Of a DNA stretch of 64,000 nt, positions 34,781-44,140 are shown in pieces. Positions within the stretch are counted from its first letter, which is position 1. Each line of letters starts with the position of its first letter. Below the pieces are notes generated by a model that searched no databases, was not told the origin of the DNA, and worked only from the letters and a program-made list of their open reading frames with translations. Position numbers and translations under genes: made by a program. The DNA is from Xanthobacter sp. NM-59. Lineage in GTDB: Bacteria > Pseudomonadota > Alphaproteobacteria > Rhizobiales > Xanthobacteraceae. The DNA is taken from NCBI RefSeq assembly GCF_021401125.1, contig NZ_JACBFQ010000001.1:868001-932000 (forward strand), read 5' to 3'.

Positions 34781-35725
34781 CCGGCTCATCTGCGCGGCGA
34801 GGTCAAGCAGATTGAGCAGGGCCGGATTGCGGTTGTGCGGCGACCATACGGCGCTAAATCGCGCCCGTTCGGTCTCATCGGCGATCAGCCGGAACACGAC
34901 GCCGGGAAACGGAACATGCGTCGTCGCCTCGCTGGTCAGCGTGATACCGTCACCCACCGCGACCATACCCATCAGTGTGTCACGCGCGACATCGCAACGG
35001 TGGATACGTGGCGAACGGTCCCGTTCGCTGATCCGGCGCACGACATGCTCGAACACTTGGGGGCCAGTGCCATCATGCCGGACGAGAAAGGTTTCGTCAG
35101 CGAGGTCAAGCCAGGTGATCGTCTCGCGTTCGCCCAACGGATGACCCGTCGGCACTGCAACCACCATCGGCTCGCACCATAACTGACGGGAATGGCAATC
35201 GGGTGCATTCACGGCTGCGACGACGAAGGCGACGTCGAGTCTGCCGTCGCGAACCATCGCAATCGTCTCCGCAGACCGGCCCTCCAGCACAGATTGCTCG
35301 ATCATGGGATAGGTCGCTCGATACTGGCGACGAAGATCGGCGAGAAATCCGGCGGTGATGGGGCTATGCACGCCGATTGCAATGCGTCCCTCGGTTCCAT
35401 CCAACATCGCGCCCGCCGTTCGCACCGCGTGATCGAGTTGCGCGATGCCGGCGGAGACGCCGGCAACAAAATGGCGCCCAGCCTCGGTCAAGCGCACTCC
35501 GCGATGGCGACGCTCGAACAGCAGGACGCCGAGGGCATCTTCGAGCCCCTTAATCCGGGCGCTGACACTGGATTGCGTCACGCCAAGAACAGCGGCAGCA
35601 TGGTGGAAATTGAGCGTGTGGGAGACGACAAGGGCCTGCCGCAAGGCGGTCAACGGAATGCCATCAAGTCGGTCTCCGCTCGGCGTCCGACTGTTTATAT
35701 TATGCTTGGATTTTCTCCACCGCAT
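34763..35725 (-). CDS. LysR-family regulator
   Basis: A 320-residue LysR protein with a 20-residue lead before the HTH (PLTALRQALVVSHTLNFHHA, TQSSVSARIKGLEDALGVLL). The ATG at 35755 gives a longer form. It follows the M24 peptidase stop within 31 bp on the same strand and may be co-transcribed with it. It probably controls the metabolic cargo next to it; the ligand is unknown. Confidence 0.87.
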   Translation of the reverse strand: MRWRKSKHNINSRTPSGDRLDGIPLTALRQALVVSHTLNFHHAAAVLGVTQSSVSARIKGLEDALGVLLFERRHRGVRLTEAGRHFVAGVSAGIAQLDHAVRTAGAMLDGTEGRIAIGVHSPITAGFLADLRRQYRATYPMIEQSVLEGRSAETIAMVRDGRLDVAFVVAAVNAPDCHSRQLWCEPMVVAVPTGHPLGERETITWLDLADETFLVRHDGTGPQVFEHVVRRISERDRSPRIHRCDVARDTLMGMVAVGDGITLTSEATTHVPFPGVVFRLIADETERARFSAVWSPHNRNPALLNLLDLAAQMSRSAGAV

Positions 35726-35756
35726 AGTTTGCGTCTCTTTGCCCCTACGTTGCAAA

Positions 35757-37001
35757 CTAAACGCGCATCAGTCTCGTCGAATTACTGTTGAGTTCGATAC
35801 CGCCGTTCTCGCCGACCAGGACGGTCCCGCCGAGATTGATCATGCGACGACCGATGCCGCAGTTCGGCTCAAGAGCGAAGACCATTCCCGCTTCAAGCAC
35901 CCGGTCAGTACCCATTGAGGGGATCGGCAACACCTTGCCGTAGCGCGCCATTTCGGAGAGATCAGCGAGGCGTTCTCCCGCTCCAATCATCGTGTACGGT
36001 GTCAGCGAATGAATGAGGGGATGTACCTGCCAACAAGACTGCTCTCGCATTGGTGCCCGCATCGCCTCTACGACATCCGCAAAGATCGCTCCGACCCTAA
36101 GGGCCTTGACACCCGCCTCATAGGAAGCACGCGCCAAAGCGGCGGCGTCGTGGAAGTCAGAATGTACGTTGCCGACGGCGATCGCCGGCTGATGCTGGGT
36201 TTCAAGCATGCCGAACGATGAGAAGACCTCAGACAGGACGACATCGCCTTCTCGGATGGTGCGCGGCAACTGCGGTCGATAGAGCCATGCCGGTTGCCCC
36301 CATCCGACGAACTCTGGCCCGGAGCCGAGTAGAATCTGGCCGCAATAGCCGATATTGCTGGCGGCTGTGCCGAGAGCGGCTGCATAGATTTCATGCTCGC
36401 CGACACCCGGTCGGGTCGCATCGCGCATCGAGGCGCACATCTTCTCACCGACACCGGCCGACCACTTGAGGACGGCGATTTCTTCGGCGCTCTTGGCGGC
36501 CGTGCGGGCGAAGAAGTCATTGCCGACGGCTTCGAAACGCGCATCCGGTAAATCTTCGACAATTCCCTTCCACGTATTATAGGGAACTACACCATCGAAA
36601 TAATATGGCGGATAAGGTTCCAGGCCGACGACACCGAACTTGCACCTCGCAAGGCCTCTATCTTCGATGATCTCGACGACGTTGGACCCCATCTTCCCGG
36701 CATAGATATTCTCGGACCTGATCCAGCTCTTGTGGCCGGTCGTCGCTGCCTGGATGTGATCCTCAATGACCGTCACCAGGAAAACAATGACGATGGGTTC
36801 TTCGCCCTTCGGGACGATGACGATCGAGCCGGGACGCTCGTTGGTGAACCATGCGTCGGGGGCATAGAAAGCGGGAAACGCTCCCTCGCGATCCCCATAA
36901 ATGAGCAGGGCGTCGAGGCCGCGCTCTTCCATGAGCATGTTGGCGAGAGACCAGCGGCGATCGCGTTCTGCGAAAGAATAGGTCGGAACAATAGCGGACA
37001 T
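35757..37001 (-). CDS. M24-family metallopeptidase (Xaa-Pro peptidase-like)
   Basis: A 414-residue protein starting MSAIVPTYSFAERDRRWSLA, with a creatinase-type N-terminal domain and a pita-bread C-terminal domain. Parts of the metal-site pattern can be followed: GDVVLSEVFSSFG where a conserved Asp is expected, HPLIHSLTPYT, and EAGMVFALEPN and GGTVLVGENGGIEL with glutamates. The first Asp-x-x-x pattern appears altered (SEVFSSFG), so full metal binding is not certain. The small gene at 37021 precedes it by 19 bp. The substrate is unknown; such genes occur beside catabolic clusters. Confidence 0.83.
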   Translation of the reverse strand: MSAIVPTYSFAERDRRWSLANMLMEERGLDALLIYGDREGAFPAFYAPDAWFTNERPGSIVIVPKGEEPIVIVFLVTVIEDHIQAATTGHKSWIRSENIYAGKMGSNVVEIIEDRGLARCKFGVVGLEPYPPYYFDGVVPYNTWKGIVEDLPDARFEAVGNDFFARTAAKSAEEIAVLKWSAGVGEKMCASMRDATRPGVGEHEIYAAALGTAASNIGYCGQILLGSGPEFVGWGQPAWLYRPQLPRTIREGDVVLSEVFSSFGMLETQHQPAIAVGNVHSDFHDAAALARASYEAGVKALRVGAIFADVVEAMRAPMREQSCWQVHPLIHSLTPYTMIGAGERLADLSEMARYGKVLPIPSMGTDRVLEAGMVFALEPNCGIGRRMINLGGTVLVGENGGIELNSNSTRLMRV

Positions 37002-37020
37002 AATTTTCCTTTCGCAACGA

Positions 37021-37317
37021 TCAGATCCGAGCGCCTTGGATATCGGCTGTGCCAAGCGGAAGTTTCGCTGTGGCGCTCAGTTGATCGCCGTCCACTCTTC
37101 CTTGGATGTCGGCGTGCACGCGTCCGATCGGCGTGCCGATGCGGGCCGAAAATCGGAACTCCGCTCCATCAACGGTTCCGCCGGAGAATTCGGATCGACC
37201 TTTGGCGTTTTCGATAAAGCCAGACAGATCCGTTCCCTCAGCACGGAGCGTCATTTGCGCATCTTGTGGTCCGAGCGGTGTCTTGACCGTGATTTGGTAG
37301 ATTCCATCGACTGGCAT
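37021..37317 (-). CDS. Small beta-rich protein of unknown function
   Basis: A 98-residue protein made of alternating strands (MPVDGIYQITVKTPLGPQDA, GGTVDGAEFRFSARIGTPIG, HADIQGRVDGDQLSATAKLP). Two similar GxVDG..F/LS halves suggest a duplicated beta unit. Proteins like it are often found beside or fused to oxidoreductases, but no function is established. It is the first gene of the M24 transcript, directly downstream of two TetR-type operators. Confidence 0.7.
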   Translation of the reverse strand: MPVDGIYQITVKTPLGPQDAQMTLRAEGTDLSGFIENAKGRSEFSGGTVDGAEFRFSARIGTPIGRVHADIQGRVDGDQLSATAKLPLGTADIQGARI

Positions 37318-37340
37318 GGGTGCACCTCAAGGCAAGTTAA

Positions 37341-37409
37341 TTAGTGACTTTCAAGTCATTAATCGAGCCCGAGGGTGCCGTCAACAAATTAGTGACCCAA
37401 GAGTCATTA
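37341..37409. promoter_or_regulatory. Paired TetR-type operators (copy 1)
   Basis: Two dyads of the form TTAGTGAC-N6-GTCATTA lie at 37341-37362 and 37389-37409, 48 bp apart start to start. They sit between the small-protein/M24 transcript and the broken TetR gene. The same pair recurs at 39320-39387 before the intact TetR gene, so the 39460 TetR protein is the likely ligand of all four sites. Confidence 0.7.
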
Positions 37410-37485
37410 TTAGATAAGTCTGGCTTGTGCGGATTCGTTTTGGAATGCCCCCCGAATGTGCGGTCAGAGGGAGGAAATAGGATCA

Positions 37486-37591
37486 ATGAGCAAGCGCCCC
37501 CCGCCCGCGGTGGCAGGACGACGGCGACGCAAAGAGGTGCCCCCCCCAAAGAAATCATCGCTATCAGGTTGGCAGAATTCTCCGAAGATGC
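37486..37591 (+). pseudogene. TetR gene fragment, cut by an IS5-family remnant
   Basis: The first 35 codons (MSKRPPPAVAGRRRRKEVPP and on) match the N-terminus of the intact TetR gene at 39460 at DNA level, including the upstream GAGGAAATAGGATCAATGAG-like region. Homology stops near 37591, after TTCTCCGAAGATG, where transposase sequence begins. The reading frame happens to stay open into the transposase remnant. This is a dead duplicate of the regulator. Confidence 0.75.
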
Positions 37592-38105
37592 TGGATGAGG
37601 CGATCTTTGAGAAGATCAACTTTGCTCTGGTCGAGCGTTACCGCCAGCGATGCAGGCGTGATGCGCACCCGACGGCGGCGATCATGGATAGCCAAAGCGT
37701 CAAGACGACCGAAGCCAGCGGGCCGTGCGGCTATGACGGCGGCCAAAAGATCAAGGGCCGCAAGCCGTCCAATCTAGTCGACACCGGCGGGCGGCGGCTG
37801 TTCAGCGAAGCGCATGCAGCCGATATTCAAGGCCGGGACTCGGGCGGTCCCGTGATCGAGGTTGCAAGACGATTTTACCCCTTTATCTCAAAAGTCTACG
37901 CCAGCGTGGAAATCGTGCGCAAAATCGCCGATCAAGTTGGCTTCGTCGTACCGCCCCTACGTTGGGGCGTGGAGCGAATTCGCCTCGCTCGGAAGATGTC
38001 GCAGGCTGGCAAAGGACTTGGAGGCCACAACCGAAAGCGCGAGAGCCCTCCTCTACGCCGCCGCCGTCATACTGATGGTCAGACGGCTCGCACGACCATC
38101 ATGAG
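37592..38105 (+). mobile_element. IS5-family transposase remnant
   Basis: In-frame text reads DEAIFEKINFALVERYRQRC, AAIMDSQSVKTTEASGPCGY and DGGQKIKGRKPSNLVDTGG, the middle part of IS5-group DDE transposases (the Asp in IMDSQSVK is the first catalytic residue). Later parts are out of order or frameshifted: EIVRKIADQVGFVV and then WGVERIRLARKM in one frame, CRRLAKDLEATTESARALLY in another. Neither the N-terminal half nor clear terminal inverted repeats are present. It is an old, inactive insertion. Confidence 0.8.
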
Positions 38106-38212
38106 GTGTGCATGAAAAAATGGACACCTTCAAATTTTATGGGATGGACTCTTAGATTCGCAAGATGCCGGCGATATGACCGATCTCGGTATGTACGCTG
38201 TTGGGCTGATGC

Positions 38213-39127
38213 TTACTGCTCTGCCGGCGTCTTCGCGCTAAGCTTCAGGCTGAGCCAATTCGAGATTCTCGAAAATACCTGAGTAAGATGCGATATCCCG
38301 GCGCTATCGATCATCGCGTGGTCATAGTCCTCGTATTCCCAATAAGTGAGATTGGTTCTTGCTGAGAACGCGTCGCGGAAAGCTCTTGCCGAGGAGACGG
38401 GATTCGACTTGTCACGGACGCCTTGGACGACCAGCAGGAATCCAGAGGCTTTGAGCGCATCCTGCCATAATGGCCGATCAGCGATATCTGCCCACCAGCG
38501 ATACGAATTCCCACCCCATCTCGCAGCGCTAAGCGGGTCGCGGAGCGCGTTTTCGATTTGTGCTTGCGCCTCTGCTGCCATTCCTGCCGGCAGAGTCTGA
38601 ACAAAAGCGTCTCGGAACGGAATGCCGGTTGCGGATGAGAAAATCACAGTTGCGTTCGCATTCACGTCGGCGGCAAGTATTTGAACTACCGCCCCACCCT
38701 CGGACCCACCGAACAGGACGAGTTGCCCATTCCACCACCGTTCGGTCTTCACGGCATCTATGACGGCACGATAGTCGCGCACTCGCTGGCTGATCGTGTG
38801 TTTGGCCCAGAAGGCTGGCGAACAATCGTCCGGACCTTCTTGGATGTCGCCTGGCTCCACTCCATATTTCTCGACCGTAAGAACTGCGAAATCGGGGCGC
38901 AAACCTTTCGCCACCTCGACATTCCGGTTGTTTTCGACCGACCCGCAGCCCGACCCCTGTGCGATCACCAGGATACCCTGTCGATCGGAAGGGTGCTGAC
39001 GGTCGAGATACCAGTCGATGTTCGAACCGTCTGACCGCTTAAGTGTGTGGTGCAGCGGAGCGGCGGCGACATTGGTGGCGATAGCAGCAAAAAGCGGAAT
39101 AAATCGCAGCGAATGGAATAAAATCAT
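38213..39127 (-). CDS. Secreted alpha/beta hydrolase
   Basis: A 304-residue protein with a signal peptide (about residues 1-22, ending VAAAP). An alpha/beta hydrolase core follows: the oxyanion region ILVIAQGSGCGS, the nucleophile elbow LFGGSEGGAVV (GxSxG), and a probable catalytic His in YEDYDHAMID. It probably acts in the periplasm as an esterase or peptidase. It sits between the IS remnant and the intact TetR control region, divergent from TetR, so TetR may control it too. Confidence 0.83.
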   Translation of the reverse strand: MILFHSLRFIPLFAAIATNVAAAPLHHTLKRSDGSNIDWYLDRQHPSDRQGILVIAQGSGCGSVENNRNVEVAKGLRPDFAVLTVEKYGVEPGDIQEGPDDCSPAFWAKHTISQRVRDYRAVIDAVKTERWWNGQLVLFGGSEGGAVVQILAADVNANATVIFSSATGIPFRDAFVQTLPAGMAAEAQAQIENALRDPLSAARWGGNSYRWWADIADRPLWQDALKASGFLLVVQGVRDKSNPVSSARAFRDAFSARTNLTYWEYEDYDHAMIDSAGISHLTQVFSRISNWLSLKLSAKTPAEQ

Positions 39128-39459
39128 CGACGGATCTCAAATTCTCTCAGGACCTAGCATGCGCGCGGATGAAACATAGAAAGTTCACCGTTTCAAAAGA
39201 CCTGACAGAAACAAGGCGCTTTTCTGCGAGATCAAACTACGGACTTGCGGGCATAGGAGTCGCCTTGATCACGATTTTCCGGACAGAGTCCCGCAAGCGG
39301 CGCTGCGGACCGGGAAAATAATAACCGGAAAGTCATTATCGACACCTCTGCCGCCCGTCAACGAAATAGTGACTCATAGGTCATTAATTGATAATGATGC
39401 CTCTCGGCATACGCTTGGATGCCGTCAGATATCGGGCTGCAAGGGACGAAATAGGATCA
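39128..39459. promoter_or_regulatory. Divergent control region with paired TetR operators (copy 2)
   Basis: No gene lies in this 332-bp stretch. An exact-type dyad TAGTGAC-N6-GTCATTAA is at 39367-39387, and a weaker one (TAAC-N6-GTCATTA) is near 39321-39339, giving the same 47-48-bp phasing as the pair at 37341-37409. The text between them, including CGTCAAC, also matches. This is a duplicated TetR promoter-operator region upstream of the intact regulator and, on the other side, the hydrolase gene. Confidence 0.7.
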
Positions 39460-40128
39460 ATGAGTGAGCAAGCACCTTCGCCGGCGAGGAAAGGACGACG
39501 GCGACGCAAGGAGGCGCGCCCCCAGGAAATCATCGCTGCCGGTCTGGCCGAATTCGCGGAACATGGGTTCGAGGCGACCAGACTAGAAGACGTTGCTATA
39601 CGTGCCGGCATCGTCAAGGGCACGATCTATCGCTATTTCGACAGTAAGGACGCGCTCTTTGAAGCGGCGTTATGGTCGGGCATCGCTCCGGCTTTCGAGA
39701 CACTGCGGCAGGTGGTCGTTTCCTACGAGGGCTCGACCTTCGATCTTCTGACGCTACTCATCGAGCGTTTGTATGCGACCGTCTTCACATCCGATGTCGA
39801 ATTATTAGCAAGGATCATCATCTCCGAGGGGCGACGATTTCCGGTCATCTCAAAACTCTACCATCAGCTTCTGGTGTGCCATGGGCGTGAGATACTACAT
39901 CGAGCCATCGAGCGAGGCATCGCACGCGGTGAAATAGCACCATCGCCGCTGACCGAGACGCCGGAAGCTCTCATTGGCCCTATGGTCATGGCGCTCGTCT
40001 GGCAGATGATCTTTGCCCACCTCGATCCAATCGAACCTGCACGGTTTCTTGAAGCTCATCGTTATATGCTGAAGCTCGTTCTTGCAGACACGGAACTGAA
40101 AGAGAGGTCGGAAGAGGTCGACAAGTGA
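39460..40128 (+). CDS. TetR-family transcriptional regulator
   Basis: A 222-residue protein. A basic lead (MSEQAPSPARKGRRRRKEAR) is followed by the TetR HTH: EIIAAGLAEFAEHGFEATRL, EDVAIRAGIVKGTIYRYFDS. The C-terminal ligand domain is helical and ends in a polar tail. ATG 39460 follows a GGACGAAATAGGATCA region shared with the pseudogene copy. It probably represses its own gene and the hydrolase through the TGAC-N6-GTCA dyads. Confidence 0.9.
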   Translation: MSEQAPSPARKGRRRRKEARPQEIIAAGLAEFAEHGFEATRLEDVAIRAGIVKGTIYRYFDSKDALFEAALWSGIAPAFETLRQVVVSYEGSTFDLLTLLIERLYATVFTSDVELLARIIISEGRRFPVISKLYHQLLVCHGREILHRAIERGIARGEIAPSPLTETPEALIGPMVMALVWQMIFAHLDPIEPARFLEAHRYMLKLVLADTELKERSEEVDK

Positions 40129-40195
40129 GACCGCCCGAAGGAGGAATCTGACGAACCGTGCGAGCGATGCGCCGTTGCGAAGGATAACAGGCGCG

Positions 40196-41092
40196 TCAAT
40201 CCGAATATCTTAATGCGATCAACATTCCTGCCGTAACGAGCATCACGCCAATCGAACTAAAGGCGCTCGGTACTTCACCAAGCAGGATGAAGGCAGCAAG
40301 AATAGTGATGACTGGAACGGTTGCGGTGAAAAGAGAAACCCGACTTGCTCCCAGCAAAGTTACGGCGCGTGTGTAAACAAAGATCGAAATAGCACCGACC
40401 AAAATACCCTGGAACGCCCCCTGCAAGAGAAGCTCCGGCCATTGCGCCTTCAACAGCATCTTGCCGGGCAGAAGCACATAGATCGGCAGGAACATTAATG
40501 CGGAAAAGACCGCGACCATCGCGGCCGCTCCGATGGCCGGTAGCCCCAGACGCCTGACATAAAGACCATAACCGGACCAGCATCCGGACGCGAGCAACAG
40601 ACAGGCATCGCCGATCAACAACGAGGAGGAAGCGTTCGCGAAGCCGTCCCAGGCCATAGCCGCGATGCCGGAAACGATGACCGCGAGGCTCATGCTCCGT
40701 CCTTGGCTCGGTGCTTTTCCGTCGAAGGTGAAAATCAGAAAGGCCGTCGTCAAGGACAAGGTGCCGTGCAGTAACACCGCGCCGTGCGCCGCCGGCGCGA
40801 GCGCGAATCCGGCATAGGCAAACAGGGCGAACCCCAACCCTCCCAAGACCGCCAGTGCGACGGCCTCGCTAAGGCGCAAGCCATTCAGGCCATGGCGCAT
40901 CAGGATCGGAGACAGGATCAACCCGCCAATTCCGAAGCGCAGCGCGGCTATATCGGGCAAGGTGAGGGCGGTCGAGAATCCCATACGGGACACCACGACG
41001 AAGCCCGAAAACAAGATGACCACGCCACCGGCATAGAGGATCCCCGGCAGCCGGGCATGAGTTTTTATTCGCGTGCCCAATTCAGCCGTCAC
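40196..41092 (-). CDS. EamA/DMT-family exporter
   Basis: A 298-residue protein with ten hydrophobic segments in two EamA repeats (first repeat starting LPGILYAGGVVILFSGFVVV, second starting SMSLAVIVSGIAAMAW). This is the usual size for drug/metabolite transporters. It is divergent from the LysR gene at 41230 and is probably under its control. The substrate is unknown. Confidence 0.9.
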   Translation of the reverse strand: MTAELGTRIKTHARLPGILYAGGVVILFSGFVVVSRMGFSTALTLPDIAALRFGIGGLILSPILMRHGLNGLRLSEAVALAVLGGLGFALFAYAGFALAPAAHGAVLLHGTLSLTTAFLIFTFDGKAPSQGRSMSLAVIVSGIAAMAWDGFANASSSLLIGDACLLLASGCWSGYGLYVRRLGLPAIGAAAMVAVFSALMFLPIYVLLPGKMLLKAQWPELLLQGAFQGILVGAISIFVYTRAVTLLGASRVSLFTATVPVITILAAFILLGEVPSAFSSIGVMLVTAGMLIALRYSD

Positions 41093-41229
41093 GTCGCACC
41101 TCGAACGAAATCCTGAACTGGTGCGAACCTAAGCGTCGTCACCTAAATAAGAGAAATTCATTTTTTGTGGCCTTCCAAATCGAATTTTTCTATATTGCCT
41201 CGATGTCGAAGCGACAGGGGGCATGCGGC

Positions 41230-42150
41230 ATGAAGCTCCAGCAGCTCAGATTTTTCTGTGCGGTGGTCGAGAGTCGGTCCGTCACCGCCGCGTCCGAACG
41301 CCTGCACATCTCGCAACCTGCCCTTTCGGCAGGCCTGAAGGCCCTTCAAGACGATCTTGGTTCGCCGTTGTTCGATCGTTCCGGTGGTAAGCAGCGCATC
41401 GTCCCAACCCAACAGGCTCTGTTATTTTATGAACATGCGAAGGACATTCTGGACCGGTGCGACGTCGCGCGCGCCAGCATAGCCGAAGGCGGACAATCGC
41501 CCGCTGCCATGCGGATCGGCGTTCTCCGAACGCTCGCCAGCGACGATGTCGCGACCGTCCTCGGCTATCTCATGCGCTCCCCTTCTCCCGTTTGGAAAGC
41601 CCGTGAGGGAACGAATGCGGAGGTCGGCAAGTGGCTTGCGCAAGGACGCATTGATATCGCGTGGACATCGATCGAAAGGCCATCCGAGACCGCGCAGATT
41701 CTTTGGCAGGAACCTTTCGACGTTCTGGTCGCGCGGCATCACCGACTGGCCCAACGGGAGACGATCTGCATCACCGATCTGGTCAACGAAAACATCATCC
41801 TGCGAACTTCGTGCGAACTGAGAAGCGGGAAGCTCCAGTCCGCCGGCATCAAGCTTCGTGTGGTTGCGAGGGCGAGTCGAGATGATCTGGCATTAAAGCT
41901 GGTTGAACAGGGAACGGGCGTCGCCATCGCGCCGCGAAGCTTCGCGGGTGGTGACATCGTAGCTGTGCCATTTGCAGACGTAGACCTGTCGCGGAGCATT
42001 GGTCTGCGTTGGCGCCCTGGTCTGTCCGATAGCCATGTTGTCAGCGTTAGAGAGGCCATATCCGCTTGCGGTAGCGAACCTGATCCAAAGCGACAATCGG
42101 CGACGAGCAATGGCTCCCGACATTTGGTCGTCAGCAGGAGGAACGCCTGA
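41230..42150 (+). CDS. LysR-family regulator
   Basis: A 306-residue LysR protein that starts MKLQQLRFFCAVVESRSVTA, with the HTH in ERLHISQPALSAGLKALQDD. It resembles the CysB/Cbl-like group by its N-terminus only. It is divergent from the DMT exporter and ends immediately before the DUF2267 gene. The C-terminal 30 residues are longer than usual (PDPKRQSATSNGSRHLVVSR). Confidence 0.9.
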   Translation: MKLQQLRFFCAVVESRSVTAASERLHISQPALSAGLKALQDDLGSPLFDRSGGKQRIVPTQQALLFYEHAKDILDRCDVARASIAEGGQSPAAMRIGVLRTLASDDVATVLGYLMRSPSPVWKAREGTNAEVGKWLAQGRIDIAWTSIERPSETAQILWQEPFDVLVARHHRLAQRETICITDLVNENIILRTSCELRSGKLQSAGIKLRVVARASRDDLALKLVEQGTGVAIAPRSFAGGDIVAVPFADVDLSRSIGLRWRPGLSDSHVVSVREAISACGSEPDPKRQSATSNGSRHLVVSRRNA

Positions 42151-42570
42151 ATGCCGAGGCCGTTCGAATATCAGCACGCGTCGGAGGATTTCGACCGTTT
42201 TCTTTGTAAGCTCATTGAGCAGACAGAGCTCGCCACGCGCAACCAGGCTTACACGACTGTACAAGGGGTGCTCTATGCCTTTCGGCGACGACTCACATTG
42301 AAGGACGCAATTCGGTTCGCGGGCGTGCTCCCACCGATCTTGCGAGCAATTTTCGTCGCTGATTGGAACGTGGATGAGGTGCAGGCGCCATTCGAGGATC
42401 GTTCAGTCATGACCCGAGAAGCACAGTCCTTACGCAAGGACCATAACTTTTCTCCCGCAACATGCATTCGAGATGTAGCGGCCGCCTTACGAAGTTGCAT
42501 CGACGAACGAGAATTCGATCGCGTGCTCGCCTCATTGCCGCCAAGGGCTGCGGAATTTTGGGATGTCTGA
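42151..42570 (+). CDS. DUF2267 protein
   Basis: A 139-residue protein. FEYQHASEDFDRFLCKLIEQ, TVQGVLYAFRRRLTLKDAIR and FAGVLPPILRAIFVADWNVD match the DUF2267 helical family (two similar halves of about 65 residues). The function is unknown; the family is found in soil bacteria and often linked to stress genes. Its ATG directly follows the LysR stop, so it is probably co-transcribed. Confidence 0.83.
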   Translation: MPRPFEYQHASEDFDRFLCKLIEQTELATRNQAYTTVQGVLYAFRRRLTLKDAIRFAGVLPPILRAIFVADWNVDEVQAPFEDRSVMTREAQSLRKDHNFSPATCIRDVAAALRSCIDEREFDRVLASLPPRAAEFWDV

Positions 42571-42575
42571 GCGTA

Positions 42576-43508
42576 ATGCCTGTCAAAAATGAGCCTTACA
42601 ACCGTCTCGCTCAATGGGGTGATAAGAGTCGAGCGTTCTATGCGGAGCTCCAGCCGACCGCACGGCATCGCTCCTTTATCGATCATCTTTTCATCTTGCA
42701 GGACTGTGGCGGTCTGATCCGCGCCGATGGCAGTCTATTCGCCTCATCGTTCTCCGAAATCGCACTCGTTCACAGGTGTCAGAGTGAAAGGACGGGTGGT
42801 TCTCGTCCGGTAACGGAATGGAAGGCAGTTCAACTTTCCCCTCGTTTCGGTCGGCGACCGAGGCAGCGCGAATTTCATGGCTGGATTGCGGGAGTGCGCA
42901 GCCAGATCCATGACGTGACTCTGAATGAAGCCTCACTCACTCGCCTCTCCGAGCAATTCGCTGCGATGATCGGGCCGGAGAGGGAGGCAGCTTCCATCGT
43001 TTCCGCGCTTGACGCCTGGATCGACTATCTAAAGCTTTGGCTGCAACCAGATGCATGTGTCGCCATGTTGCCCGATCGTCAATTGTCACGGACGGCTTTG
43101 GCCCAACGCGCTCGCGTGGCATCTTTTGCTGACGAGTGTGGTATCGCTCCGAGGTCCGTTCAGCGGCATTTCCGGAAATGCGTCGGGCTTCCGCCCAAAC
43201 AATATCTTGCGGTCCAACGCCTGGAGGCTGCTCTGCACGAAATTGCGTTTGAGCAAGACAATCTGGCCTCTATAGCTCTCAAGGTCGGCTACTACGATCA
43301 GGCTCATCTGTCGGCGGAGGTGAGACGCCACACGGGCTTGTCACCGAGGCAGTTCCGCTTTTTGGCGCGAAAGCAACTAACCGAGAGTGTTGTCCGATTT
43401 TTCCAAGACCCAAATCTGCAAGGCCGGATAAATCTCGTCGTTGCGAATTCCACGACGGCCGACGAGGTATCCGATGACTCAATTCAATCCAAAAGACCCG
43501 AATTTTGA
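42576..43508 (+). CDS. AraC-family transcriptional regulator
   Basis: A 310-residue protein. The N-terminal domain has no recognised ligand motif. The C-terminal double HTH is clear: VASFADECGIAPRSVQRHFR, then KCVGLPPKQYLAVQRLEAAL and NLASIALKVGYYDQAHLSAE with SPRQF at the end. ATG 42576 is 5 bp after the DUF2267 stop. Its 3' end overlaps the thioesterase start by 35 bp, suggesting coupled expression. Confidence 0.88.
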   Translation: MPVKNEPYNRLAQWGDKSRAFYAELQPTARHRSFIDHLFILQDCGGLIRADGSLFASSFSEIALVHRCQSERTGGSRPVTEWKAVQLSPRFGRRPRQREFHGWIAGVRSQIHDVTLNEASLTRLSEQFAAMIGPEREAASIVSALDAWIDYLKLWLQPDACVAMLPDRQLSRTALAQRARVASFADECGIAPRSVQRHFRKCVGLPPKQYLAVQRLEAALHEIAFEQDNLASIALKVGYYDQAHLSAEVRRHTGLSPRQFRFLARKQLTESVVRFFQDPNLQGRINLVVANSTTADEVSDDSIQSKRPEF

Positions 43509-43929
43509 GGCACGCGTTCTGGCTGGGTTTAAGCGCCAGAATGCGATGGCAACCTTGGGGGTTCAAATCGTGAGTCTGTCGGCTGGCGAAATCGAGCTCA
43601 GCATGCCTTTTTCGACGGAATATGCTCAACAGCACGGTTTTGTGCATGCGGGTGTCATTGCAACCGCCCTCGATTCGGCGTGTGGGTATGCTGCCTACTC
43701 GCTCATGCCTGAGGACGCGGCGGTGTTGACCGTTGAATTCAAGATAAATCTGGTTGCGCCGGCTCAAGGCGACCATTTTCTTTTTCGGGCGCACGTACTC
43801 AGGCCAGGTCGTACCATTACAGTTTGCGATGCTCAGGCATATGCCGTTCGGGGCACGCAGGAAAAGCTCGTCGCGACGATGACTGGGACGTTAATGGCGC
43901 TTTTTGATCGAGAGGGCATAGCCCATTAG
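43474..43929 (+). CDS. PaaI-family hotdog thioesterase
   Basis: A 151-residue hotdog-fold protein. YAQQHGFVHAGVIATALDSA is the PaaI-type motif with the catalytic HGG-like turn (HAG) and aspartate, and NLVAPAQGDHFLFRAHVLRP follows as expected. It hydrolyses acyl-CoA esters, often aromatic ones. ATG 43474 (MTQFNPKDPNFEARVLAGF) is preferred to 43441 by fit to the family. Confidence 0.9.
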   Translation: MTQFNPKDPNFEARVLAGFKRQNAMATLGVQIVSLSAGEIELSMPFSTEYAQQHGFVHAGVIATALDSACGYAAYSLMPEDAAVLTVEFKINLVAPAQGDHFLFRAHVLRPGRTITVCDAQAYAVRGTQEKLVATMTGTLMALFDREGIAH

Positions 43930-44140
43930 GCTTGGGGTCTACGCTTCGCAAGCTCCTGCAACGGGAGAGGCGATGGGTGAGCGGGCCGCGAACACAGGCC
44001 TCGGGCGAGCGAGCGATGCCACGCCATCGAGGTCCACCCGAACAAGGCCAACTCACGGCACCTGCAGTCTTCGGATCGAGCATCCACTGCGTTCTACAAG
44101 GATCTCCACCAAAACATCACACTCATCCGGGAGCACAATC

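Noticed and set aside
37456-38115. Possible intact TetR-transposase fusion gene
   Set aside because: The frame is open by chance through a broken TetR start and an IS5 remnant whose later parts lie in different frames; it is not a functional fusion.
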